The notes under the pieces are model-generated. The model was not told the DNA's origin. It was given only the letters and a program-made list of their open reading frames with translations, and ran no database searches. Shown here in pieces: positions 11,477-23,000 of a stretch of 64,000 bases of DNA. The stretch comes from Spisula solida. Lineage: Eukaryota > Mollusca > Bivalvia > Venerida > Mactridae. Every line of letters begins with the position of its first letter. Position 1 is the first letter of the stretch. The translations under genes and the position numbers were made by a program. Location of the stretch: the NCBI GenBank assembly GCA_947247005.1, contig OX365945.1, positions 33,038,551 through 33,102,550 on the forward strand. Reading direction: 5' to 3'.

Positions 11477-11699
11477 TATTTATTTTCCAGGGTGATTATC
11501 ATCTTCTGACATTTTTGTATTTACCTCTTGTTACAATCAGCTCGGGTAAGGTGGATTCTTATATAAACATAACTCAAACAAAGTTATAGAAAATACATGT
11601 ATCTTTTATTATCTTGAAATCATGCATGGCAATCTCAAGTACAAACAATGTGACAGAAACCAGTCTTTACATATACACAACAAAACACCTATGCCCCCA

Positions 11700-11940
11700 T
11701 GGCAGCCTAATACTCAGAAATGGTAAAGGTCACACTGACCTTGACCTTTGACCTACAGACTTCAAAATCAATAGGGGGTCATCTACTGTTGATGACCAAC
11801 ATCCCTGTTAAGTTTGAAGATCCTAGGGCAAAGCGTTCATGAGTTATTGAACGGAAACCATTTGGCCTACCGACAGGTGGACCGACAAACATGTGCAAAG
11901 CAATATACCCCCTCATCAAAGATGAGGGGCATAATTAACA
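11700..11940 (+). repeat. Interspersed repeat ending in GGGGCATAAT, copy 1
   Basis: AAAGGTCACACTGACCTTGA, TTATTGAACGGAAACC and a GATGAGGGGCATAAT end match 43060-43295 (AAAGGTCACAGTGACCCTG, TTATTGAACGGAAACAG, GGGGCATAAT). Looser relatives with GACAGACAGAC motifs lie at 12290-12505 and 25090-25345. It is a short element of unknown class. Confidence 0.6.
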
Positions 11941-12289
11941 CACTGACGCATTTAACATAGCGAGATACTGTAAATATTTAGAGACAAGTGTTCGATACTG
12001 TTTACATTTATTTGAGGATGGCCGTAAACGAGCTTTGAGGTGATTAGCCAATGGGAACATGCTGTGCAAATAATTGACCAATAAACATTGAGTTTAATTT
12101 TGAATTGACGGTATCAAGTAATGAAGTAAACATGGATAACAACAAAATGTTGCAAAACATTCTGAAGTGCAGTCTTAATTAGGGGGTTAAAATACCCATA
12201 CTATACAGGTACCTGTAATACTAGAAAGAACACCAGTTTGCATTGTAGACTGTTGTTAGTCCTATAACAACTAGAACTGTCGCCATTCG

Positions 12290-12505
12290 GCAGACTAATA
12301 TAACCCCCGCGTGGCAAAAATCATTGCAGCTAATTTTTTCCTTTATGCACATCTATATGTTGAGGTTGTTCATCTGTTGAAGTTTGAAGAAAATGCTGCA
12401 AAAACTACAGGAGGAGTTGCGTCCACAAGAATGCGTCTACGGACAGACAGACAAGCTGAATCTAGTATACCCCCTTACAACTCGTTGTGCGGGGGGTATA
12501 AAGAC
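12290..12505 (+). repeat. Short interspersed repeat with GGACAGACAGAC motif
   Basis: The ends are ATATAACCCCCGCG and CGGGGGGTATAA, inverted to each other. The inner GTTGAAGTTTGAAGAAAATG and GACGGAC-like motifs recall the 11700-11940 repeat. The open frame here is not a gene. Confidence 0.45.
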
Positions 12506-12510
12506 TTTTA

Positions 12511-13459
12511 AAGTAATGCATAATGAGAAAATAGTAAGGGAACCAGTTTTTACAATCTAATAAACTGTCATACTCATATTGGTTCCCACACAGTTGAATG
12601 GTTCGGTTATGGAACTGTCAGTTTTACAAACAATAATAGTTCCTTAGATTGGAATCAAACTGGGTAACAACCAAAATCAAGCAGTATACCTACAAATATA
12701 CATAAATAATTGAGCATTATTTACATGTAATAATAATATAACCAATATATACATAACATTGACCTTGATTGAAGGTATATATACACATATTTACATGTTG
12801 TACAAAAATAAAGTATACATATAAACAATCATACAATAATTTATTAAGTTACCGGTATATATTTGATTATCTAACATATGTGCAATGGAAGCCCTGCATT
12901 TAAATCCATGAGCATAATAAACCAGTATAACAAACGTTTCATTAGTTTCAACATTAAGCAATTTACACCATGTGTACATCCAGACATTTTTCTCAGGGGG
13001 TCCAAACAACTATATTTTGTCAGGAAAGGTCCAATCAGCCATTTCTCTCAGGCAGGGTCAAACCATCTTTTTTTTCTCAGAATGCATATTTTTTGGACAA
13101 AATGCATAATTTTTGTAATACATCTTGAATGACAGTATATATAAAGCATTCAATAACACACTTTATAAACAAGCAACAATGAATGGAGACCCACAGTTTG
13201 GTTTGTACGCACCAAAAAGAAAATCTGGGGAAGAACTTAAAATTATTTAAAATCAAAATCACACATCTTTCCAAGATTTATTTTTCCCTCAGAATATTAG
13301 TTCCAAAAGGAAAGGGGGAATGGTACATACTGCCAACAAATCTGCACTAGTGCATGACCATCAAAACGCAGGAATGCTCAAGCAAAATAAATATTTATGG
13401 ATTAAAATGTCAAGCACTTGTAAATAAATTATTATTTAAACGCTAAAATTACCATTCTT
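12511..13459. other. Intergenic A/T-rich DNA with a CTCAGGGGGTCC repeat fragment
   Basis: No gene is seen. A piece at about 12980-13090 (TTTTTCTCAGGGGGTCCAAA, then GGAAAGGTCCAATCAG) is the reverse complement of 48110-48200, an undefined interspersed repeat. Confidence 0.4.
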
Positions 13460-13566
13460 TGCTGGCTTAGAATGAGAAGGTCGTAAAGAGTAGTTTTCAG
13501 ACAGTATTTTATATTTTCTCAAAAAAGCATTTTTGTACTTACGACCTTCTCATTCTAAGCCAGTGA
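13460..13566. mobile_element. GGCTTAGAAT MITE, copy 3 (short internal-deletion form)
   Basis: The ends are GCTGGCTTAGAATGAGAAGG and CCTTCTCATTCTAAGCCAG. Only about 107 bp remain, with part of the inner GTAGTTTTCAGACAGT block. Confidence 0.8.
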
Positions 13567-13599
13567 CTTGGCATATAAATAAATATTTTGTACACCAGG

Positions 13600-13860
13600 G
13601 CTGGAATTCATAATGCATCTTAGTAGAAAACTTATTTTTTTCTCAAAATTGTAAAATTTCTTATGTGTTACAGCTAAACAAGAAACTCAGAATTATGAAT
13701 ATTTTACACAGTTTTAATGCATTGTGTAAAGAGCTACAATAATGTCTAAGAAAATATGTGTAATAATTATATATGCGTGAAATATGAGCAGCACAAATTT
13801 TTATCTTGGCTCAAAATATTTAAGCTTTCAACTAAGACGTTTTGTGAATACCACCCTGGA
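13600..13860. mobile_element. CACAAAGCATCT MITE, copy 2 (diverged)
   Basis: GGCTGGAATTCATAATGCAT on the left faces ACGTTTTGTGAATACCACCC on the right, with TTAGTAGAAAACTT shared with the 56040 copy. Confidence 0.5.
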
Positions 13861-14369
13861 CTTAGCACAACTCAAAGATCAAATAACCTGTTATTGAAGT
13901 CATTTTATTTTTGTTTTCAAAAAAAGGTTTTCAAACAAATGCTTATTTCTGGTATCCAGTTTTGCCCCAAAATTTGCAGTGATGCTTAATGTTTTTATGG
14001 CATTTTTATTTGCATGTTACCAGAAACAACAATTTTTTTGTCAGGCCTAAGCAAGTTAACTTGTATCAAACTTAAGTTGTTTTGTGACCGGGCCGCGGGT
14101 ATGACGTGGATTAACATAATTTATAAGCTGATAACTGAGTGAGTATATTTTATAACATAAACTGATATGTCAAATAATTGATATGCAAACAACGAGTTTA
14201 TATATGTCCATAGGACACAAGATATTTAACACATTCGATTGACCACACTATGTGCTGTTCCAGGAACAAAACTTTGACCAATACTGTCATGTACGCACTT
14301 CACACATACATGTACAAACATTTTAAAGAGAATTGTCAAAATATCAAAATTAATATCCAATTACGATAA

Positions 14370-14548
14370 TGTGAGAGTTACGATATATTATATGCATACA
14401 CAAAAGATTACAACCATTGTCTGAACAGGTGAAAGTATTTTAGTTCAGCATTGAAATTATAGATGTGTAGATAAGTCTTTATAAATGGTCACCATAATAG
14501 TGGACTAGACCACTGCATTACTCTATTATTATCCTAACTGTACAGTAT
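14370..14548. mobile_element. TATAGTCCAGTTAGGAT MITE, copy 1 (diverged)
   Basis: The inner blocks CACAACCATTGTCT-like, TTAGTTCAGCATTGAAATTA and AGTGGACTAGACCACTGCAT, and the end ATTATCCTAACTGTAC, match the clear copy at 52073-52285. Confidence 0.6.
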
Positions 14549-14560
14549 AACTCTAACACG

Positions 14561-14972
14561 ATATAACTCCAACGTGATAAATTGCAATACAAAAACAAAC
14601 ACAAAATCCGCTATATTTATCGTTTCTGAACATTTAGGAGCATGAAAACTTTACATGTTGTGCTAAATGTGTGAATGCTTTCATGTTACGGTCCTTGATT
14701 TTAATCCATAACAAAAATATAGGCAATATTGTGTTTGTTTTTGTACTGCAATTTATCGCGTTCGAGTTATACATTGCTGTACAAAAACAAACACAAAATT
14801 GCCTATATTTTTGTTATGGATTAAAATCAAGGACCGTACATTTGCCTTTGAAAGCATTCAAACATTTGGCACAACATATACAGTTTGCATGCTCCTAAAT
14901 ATTCAGAAAAGATAAATATAGCAGATTTTGTGTTTGTTTTTGTATTGCAATTTATCGCGTTGAAGTTATAAC
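14561..14972. repeat. ~410-bp palindrome with four internal repeats
   Basis: The left half (ATAACTCCAACGTGATAAAT onward) is the inverted complement of the right half (ending ATTTATCGCGTTGAAGTTAT), with the centre near 14765. Each half also carries two copies of a TTGTGTTTGTTTTTGTA block, direct or inverted. An inner palindrome around TCCTTGATTTTAATCCATAA gives near-perfect pairing. It lies between the convergent genes. The transposon class is unknown. Confidence 0.85.
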
Positions 14973-15445
14973 TAAAATATTGTTATCATAACACCCACGG
15001 CAAAAGTTTACTTATTAAACATTACATATGATTTATGAAAATGCTAACAAAGAAATTCAACTTCACAATTCCCTTCTACTCTGCTGTTGGATTTATGTTG
15101 TTTTCCTGACACAACCATCAGAAATGGCAAAAATATCTTGCACAACCATCAGATATAATAAAGTACTAATAATCTATTATTCATATTAAAGATATCATAC
15201 TTTGCTATATTGGAAGACATATATTTATATATACCACAGCCTTGATGACAATAGATGTAATCCGGAAATCGCAATATTTGGGTTTTCCCACAAATTAACA
15301 TGAGGTACAAAATAATATTTACCCGGTAAATTTTAAAGGTAATTCGTTGCTGATCATGTTGTGTTTAAATAAGCATTTATTAACCCATTCCAATAGTCTG
15401 TATATGAATATTTATTGTACAACGGCACAGATAACAGTAAAACCA

Positions 15446-15728
15446 GGTCCCGATCTCCCGAAACATCTCAATCTGAGCTAAATCTCATCTCAAATATTAC
15501 CATGTGTCTTTTAGATTATTTCCATGTGAGATTGGACTCAAAATTTGCATCACAATTCTTAGTTTATAACAGTAAAATTTAGAGAGTTTGAACTGTACAT
15601 TTATCTCAAATTCTGACTCAGAGCTCGAACTTTACATTTATCTCAAATTCTGACTCATATTTGAGCAAAATCTCAATTTGAGATGAGATTTCTACTTGAG
15701 ATGCTTTGGTATATTAGGGCCAGATTGG
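15446..15728. mobile_element. GATCTCCCGAA MITE, copy 1
   Basis: It starts GTCCCGATCTCCCGAAACAT and carries TGAGCTAAATCTCATCTCAA; the mirrored AATTTGAGATGAGATTT and GAGATGCTTTGG are at the right. A second copy lies at 40386-40624. Confidence 0.65.
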
Positions 15729-16135
15729 ATTAGATTCTGGAGTAAATCTATTGGTATACTCAATTGTTAGCACTTATAGCTTTTATGTGGAATGTATAAT
15801 ACTCAGCAATATTGGTTGATTTGTCAAAATCACACACTGATACAAGTGTCAGATTTATACAAGCATATAACACGAGTCACAATATCCTTAAACATAGGTC
15901 ATACAATTCACCATTGTGGGGTGAATTAAGAGCAATTAATTGCACAAAACAAATACAATTTTGAGTAAAATTTAAAGAAAAAGATTCATAATTAATTTTA
16001 TAGATGGATCTACTAGTACTAGACTTCCATGGCAAGATAATTAAATTTGAAATTTCACAACACAATGGTCTCACAACCAGGGTTTTCGTGATTAATCTTG
16101 ATAACAGAATGACAGGATAAAACAACCAATTGGTC

Positions 16136-16288
16136 CAGGGGTGGTATTCAATATTGATCTTATTTAATTTGTGAATAAGGATAGCTAATCATATTCCCTG
16201 TTACTGACCAAGAGTTTAATATGATGTGATCTGATTGGTTGTCCTTATCCTTAAGTCAAGTAAGATCAATATTGAATTCCACCCTATC
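16136..16288. mobile_element. GGGTGGTATTCAATATTGAT MITE, copy 1
   Basis: The ends are GGGGTGGTATTCAATATTGA and the inverted TCAATATTGAATTCCACCC, about 150 bp apart. The same element lies in the opposite orientation at 41559-41716. Confidence 0.8.
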
Positions 16289-16629
16289 GGTTATCGGTTA
16301 AAAATGAAAACCCAGCACAACCATATTTTAAATCAGGTTTAATGCAGACTACATCACTTTTTCAGTTACCTAAGATGGTCAGATGACCGTTACTTGACTA
16401 GATTACACAGCAATCCACTAAATAGGACCATATGGTCCGTATTTGCAAATATAATATAATAGATTGAACTATGATTTTGATGACATTTCTAAGTTTGCCT
16501 GGAATTGCCTACAGTGGTTTAGGACATGCTAATGGAATAAATATTTGCCCAACTCAAGGTGACCACAACAGCTGTGTATCGTCGGGTGAGGTCAGCAAGC
16601 ATCCATGACTCCCAATCACACCCACCTAC

Positions 16630-16922
16630 ACATAATTATCATGTTTTCATCATATCAGTTACTTTCTGAACACCCCCTACACATATCATGTATTCATCAT
16701 ATCACCGACAGTTACTTTATGAACACCCCCTACACATATCATGTATTCATCATATCAGTTACATTCTGAACACCCTCCTACACATATCATGTTTTCATCA
16801 TATCAGTTACATTCTGAACACCCTCCTACACATATCATGTATTCATCATATCAGTTACTTTCTCAACATCCCTCCTACACATATCATGTATTCATCATAT
16901 CAGTTACTTTTTGAACACTCCT
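16630..16922. repeat. 48-52-bp minisatellite overlapping the stop codon of the large minus-strand gene
   Basis: CATATCATG recurs at 16682, 16734, 16783, 16831 and 16880, with a weaker copy near 16636. Each unit reads CATATCATGTATTCATCAT, ATCAGTTAC, TGAACACCC. The rightmost unit (16877-16922) encodes the last dozen residues and stop of the 1148-aa protein on the minus strand. The other copies extend into its 3' UTR. Confidence 0.9.
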
Positions 16923-17078
16923 CTTTAGTTCCTTAATAATTTCATCTTTTTCCGTTACAGAAAGTACCGATTTACCGAACGTATCACTGTAACACTGACA
17001 TACTGACTTAAATCTTGCATCACATTGGGAAGATATTCCTGTTAAATCAGTGAAACCATTATCTTGACTGTCCTGCAT
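16884..17078 (-). CDS. Terminal exon of the 1148-aa gene (coiled-coil end and stop)
   Basis: The acceptor TTTTTAG precedes ATGCAGGACAGTC; the frame continues phase 0 from exon 14. It encodes residues 1085-1148, including SVTEKDEIIKELKRSVQKV, a heptad-rich helix. The stop TGA (16884-16886) is inside the minisatellite. The nearest AATAAA on this strand is near 15411-15381, so the 3' UTR may be about 1.5 kb. Confidence 0.85.
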   Translation of the reverse strand: MQDSQDNGFTDLTGISSQCDARFKSVCQCYSDTFGKSVLSVTEKDEIIKELKRSVQKVTDMMNT

Positions 17079-20000
17079 CTAAAAATAAAAGATAATTTGT
17101 TAGCACGTAACTGAAATTGAAAATCCTGAAAATGGTCCATTTACACAGGAAAAATAAAGAAAACAGCCCATTTTGGACATCCAGAAGTTCAAGAAAAACC
17201 ATGCCAACTTTGACCAATGTACATGTAACATGGTTTTATGCTAGAATAGTGTAACACATGTTTTTTGTGCTTTTACATACGTATCAATGTACATCTATCA
17301 TCATAAATATGGGCCAAATCGCACAGTGGAATACATCGCGAGGATTACATTTTCAGTATCATGGATGTTAGGAAGTTGACATCAAGAAGTGTCAGGACAG
17401 ATCAGAGGTTGAATTTATAATTGAACAAGAGAGCAACATACAAGTATGTTATAGTGCGTCCAGGATAATGTCAGTTTAGTACTAAAAACATCATTGATAA
17501 ATTGTGCTCATCTGATTGATACACACTTGTGGAGTATACCAAATTTTCCTGCCTTTCTCATTATCGTGGACGCACTATATAAGTCAGGGGTTCTACTGAG
17601 GCTGAAAGCGAGACGCAAGTCTGTTTCGGGTGCCATTTGCACACATTCCTACACCTAAACTAGGTTTTAAACATTGTTCTATTGACAAAATTCAGATGAT
17701 TGAACTTCAAATGACTATAACTTTGTCAATTCTTTGTGTAGAAAATCATTCTTTCTAATGCAGCAAATCTGGATTTCAGGATTATTCCGAAATTGAAGGA
17801 CCAATGTATATACTATATACCTGTTTATATTGTACAGTAATCTGGTTCATCAATACCAACATTTGATCAAATTTCTCCACCATGGAATGTGCATCACCTA
17901 ACATAGTAGAAAGTAAACACATGAGTCAAAGTTAGAAATTCTGAAAATCCAAAAATCAAGAAAACATGGTCAATTTATACAGAGAAAATAAAGAAAAATA
18001 GACTTTTTGATATGCCAAAAAACTTATGTTCATACATGATGCCTGAAAACTGCAGAGCAAACATCAAACTTACTATCCAGTTAGGATAATAATAGATAAT
18101 AAAATGATGCAGTGGTCTATTCCAATATAACGGTCAAAAACCAATTATCACGACTTATCCAGACATCTATAATTTTAATGCTTAACTAAAATTCCACATT
18201 TGCTTTACCTGCCTAGACAATGGTTGTAATTATTTGTGTACACATGAAATTTACTCTCATATTATCCTACATTCATAGTCACACAAACTGACCTAATAAT
18301 ATATTGTAAAGAGAACACAACAAACCTATGGTACCATTATAACTGATAAATGTAAGTACAGTAAAGTTCCGTCTAACGACCGGTCCGATAATCCGACCGT
18401 TCGCAATCGCATAATACGGATTGTAGTAAAAAATCAGACAAATAAATTTACAATAAATACATGTAATAGGCAAGTTACTTTTGATAAGGTATTTAAAACT
18501 TAGGTTTCAATACCGTGCCAAAATGACTTTATTATGGCAACAATATATATTTCACTGGCTTAGAATGAGAAGGTCGTAGGTACAAAATTGATATTTTGAG
18601 AAAACAAGAAAAAACTGTCTGAAAACTACTCTTATCAAATCAAAGCACTGAGAGTACTCATGGGAGGCGATCTGGTTGCTGCTACTAAAGCTTAAACAGA
18701 CTTTACACATTTAATGTTCGTTTTCTTACTGCAGATCTTGTCTTGAATGTCAAAATTGGCATATGTGACTATATAGGCATGTTGGGTATCAAAATAATTG
18801 TTAAAAGGAGCATATTAATTTATATGTAATACGTGTATTGAATGCGTATATCAAAAGTGGCTTTAAAATAATACTACGCGCCTATTTATCAGATTCTACA
18901 GTACCGTCTTGTAATCACCTCCCTCACAGCGGGAGACAGTCTATAGAAAGCGGCTAGCTAGTACAGCGACACCATATGATTGCATAACAGTACTTTGCAG
19001 ACCGTATACGATTCATTGATAAAACCATCACTTGACTGTAGTCTGAAGTTTCTAAAAATAGCTTTACTGCCGGGACATTTGATGAACACGTCATTTTCGT
19101 ATTATGAAACAAGTTCAGTATCAGCCAGTGTAGTGATTTTTTTGCAAAAATATTGATTTAACGAACAGTTTCACAATAATTTTTGATCTTAGAATAAACA
19201 AATGTTGCTGATTGGCTTAAATCAGTTAAATAATTTGGAGAAACATATGTAGCAGTATTGGGAATGTTGACAGTTTCTGGAACTACTTGAATCTGATTCA
19301 CATAGCAGCTTAAAGGCGGTTAATTTTGTATTAAAAAATGGGCAATGGTAGTAATAAGAGGCTTAAACACCTCCCAAAAACAAGGTTTTTAAAATTCGGT
19401 TTGGTCAACTTGATGAAGAAGCGCCTCATGATACATATTTCAAATATGCAAGAGTCTTGTAAGGTCGTAAGTAGCACTTATGACCTTCTCATTCTAAGCC
19501 AGTGATTTTTGGAATATTTGACAACTTACCTGGTCCCATAAACTGTCCTCTTCTAAATGTTTGGCTGTAATTAAGATTCCAATATTTAATAACGTATATG
19601 CCTATATTGAATATCTTTCTACAAATGAAACAAATTTAAACATGGCAATGAGGATGTCATTAGGAAAATTCAGACCAAATTAGATGCTGATAGAACAGAA
19701 GTACTAACTGAGACTACTAAGGTATATTTTGAACATTGTATCCAGGCAGTAATTCAATGAAGCTTCATCTTGTTGCTCTATTTAGTATATGCCAAGGTAG
19801 CAAGATGAACTGCTTGGTAAACTAGGGGCTGTCTCGCATATATCGGTGCTGTACATCAGGCACATTAAATAACTAAGAAATCTATTTGGAAAAGTTATGA
19901 TAGTGCACCCGGAGTCCTTGTTTATTCCCATGAAGTCAGAGTTACTGAATGGCCAATCTGGCAGGGAAAAATCAGAATGACCACACACAAACACCCACAT

Positions 20001-23000
20001 TATGTTATTATGCTATTCTATCACAATGCTCATAGTCAGGTCCTCCACATGTGGAGAAGTTGCTTGTGCAAGAGAAAGTAAGTACTGTTTTTAAGTACGG
20101 GAAAACTGGTCAAGACCACTGACACTTGACCAGAAAATGTTTTTTTTACATAGCTGAGGCCTGTAATCTATATTTAGACCTAAATATAAATTATAGTCCT
20201 CAGCTATGTATAAAATTGTGTTTCTGATTGAGTGCTAGTGGTTAAGACAACTGGGTACTGTTTTATCAAAGCACTTACGAAAATCTTAAAGTTACGCTCA
20301 ATTGAAATTCTTTATTATTTTTTCACAGCTGCAAATTGTTGACGGATATGGTTTGTAGGAGTTTAGTAACTGAATCATTATTAGTATTGCAGCTCCATTT
20401 ACCACACTTTATAATTGAAAACAAATTATGAAGAATTTAAATTTGATCGTAAGTATAAGTTTTCCGTAAGTGCTTTGATAAAACAGTACCCTGTTGGCTG
20501 TATGAAACTGAAATTTTTTGATAACAGATTATTACATACCTAGTCTCCAAGTCAGTGTCTGAACCAAGACCAGTATCAGCAACACTGCGTGGACTGCCAT
20601 TACTCTGGTTCCCAGGAGACAAATGATGAGATAGTCCTTCTGAATCAAGGCTGGTTCCCATTCCAGACGGTGGACTAAGATTTGGATTGGTTCCCATACC
20701 CGATGGTGGACTGTGAGTAGACAGTGAAGTATGACTGGTCCCGACATGATCAGGGGAATGGGAAGTATCATTGTTTAATGTCTGAACACTAGATTGGAAT
20801 GCGTCAGTCGTTTTAAGAGGTGAGACAGAACTGCTTATACTTGTCATGTGATTATCATTGGTTGTCATGACATCAGGCGCTGGTGATGAATTATTAGTTG
20901 ATGAACTAAAACTAATTTGAACTGTAGATGTTTGGCGTGAACTGTTTGGTTCTGGGCTTTCCGCCCGATTATGGTCCCGTAATAAATTTTTTGGGTAAAG
21001 TTTTTCTGTGCTACCAGTATGCTTGTTTAATCTAGCTATTCGGTCCTTCACACTAGGAGACGGGCAATCCTCTTCATCCTGTGTTGATACACCAGAATCT
21101 CTGAGAGAATCTTTCAAGTCATTGTCAGCATCTTTAGCCAGTAAAGGTTTCACACTAATCATAGTAGGACTTTTAGAAGACTGACCCCTAGCCCTTTGAG
21201 TATCACATTCTGTCAGATCAATGTTATCACCTCTGATCCCTACACTTAAACTAGAACTGGAAGTAGAAGACTTCCTTGACCCTACTGATGATGTCTCAAT
21301 CTCAAAGTCATCACCTTTATAAACCTCTGTGTCCCTTTTATCGTCAATATCAAAACTTTTCACAGATTTTGGTTTATTTCTTGAAGGTGATATAGAAGAT
21401 GATCTCTTTTCTTTGTCACCTTTACCACTCAGTACCACAGAATTACCTTTCAGAATGTTCTTGGCTTCTTCAAAAGTTAGTTCAGTGCCACCTGTGGTTT
21501 TTCTCCTAGGTTGTTGAGCTCTTTTCATGAATCTAGTCTCTTGTTTAGTTTTAGCCACATTTGTTAAAGCTGGAGGTGGCATCAAGTCTCTATCCTTGCC
21601 TCTATCTGCAGCTCTTAGGTTGGACGCACTCGTACCAACCCTTCTATTGAGCGATTTCTTTTCCTCATTTTGAAGCCTACTTGTTGAAGCAGCCCTTCTG
21701 GTAAGTCTAGCATCATTGTCCCCACGAGACCCAACCTGCGGACTTTTCTTAGCGGGTGGCTTTGCTGATTTCTTCTCTTTAGGAACATTGTCATTAATGT
21801 CATGTTTAGTTTGATCAAAAGTCGCCAACGACAATTTACCATCATCATCGGGGTTCAATAAATTTGGCACAGATTTAAATGAAGTCATTTTAGGAGATAT
21901 CGACCATTTAGATCGAGATTTTCGATTGGTTCCTCGTGGGGTGAGATCAAGCTCTTCATCTTCGATGAGTAAATTATGCATGGAATTAGATTTTGATTTA
22001 ACTAAATTACTTCCTGTTGATAAACGTTTAGGTTGAGGGGATACCACTTGGACCCTATTCAGATTTGGAGTGGATAGTCGTGAATTCTTCTTATATTCAG
22101 ATGATCTGGTAGAGGCTTGTGAACTAGTAGGCGTGTCTTTCTTAGTGCCACTCTTTACTGTCATTTTATTGGCTGATTTGTCAGTCGGCGTTACCCTACC
22201 AGCTGATCTATCCAATGGGAGTGTACGAGGGCGTGATGTTGATGACAGAGTTCTTCTGGATGAGGTAGGCGTGGTTTGTTGATCACTCGACTTGGAAGAA
22301 GTACCAACTGCGCTTGCTGAAATTAACAAATCAAACATATTATAATCTGACTGAAGACCAAGGTAAACATTTACCCTAACATACAACTTGACACAGAATC
22401 AGACAAGCTAAAAGTCTGTTTCAAGTAGTCGCTATCTCATAAAAGTCTGTTTCAAGTAATCGCTAACTCATACAAATCGAGATATTCATAAACTCATACT
22501 AACAAGAAACAAAATACATAAACAGTGAAACTATGATCAGTGGCTAACTGACCCAACAAATTGGAACGTGTCAACTAAATTACATTTAAAACACTGATGA
22601 TAATTCAGTCATGCAGAAACATATGCAAGAAAAATATTCAAAATTTGACACGAAACTACTAGCAAGGTGTTTCAGCTGTTACTTTATGACACGATACATT
22701 GGTTTTATTTCATGGAAATAAATTAAGTAATTACCAGGTACAAATTATTTCTTAAATACTTGGGTACAGTTTTATCAACTTTCGTAAATCTTAAACTTAT
22801 GAACAAGTTCCTGCAAATTGGGGGGAAATAGTAGGAGGTCATTAACTGAATTATTATTAGTATTGCAGATCCATTTGACACACTTCGTAGTAAGTTGTAA
22901 AAGTTATGAAGAATTTAAATTTGAAATAAAAGTACATAAGATTTGATAAAATGGTACCCTGATGCATTATAAGACTTATGTCAAAACATTTGAGAAAATG

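Noticed and set aside
16688..16936. Plus-strand frame with repeated HISCIHHISYILNT
   Set aside because: Antisense to the terminal exon and produced by the minisatellite.
19782..20000. 72-codon minus-strand frame between exons 12 and 13
   Set aside because: Splicing goes directly from 20540 to 19564 in frame; no acceptor/donor pair supports this piece.
20437..20539. C-terminal end of the 649-codon open frame
   Set aside because: Reading past the GTATGT donor enters a MITE; the splice to exon 13 keeps the frame, so the true exon ends at 20540.
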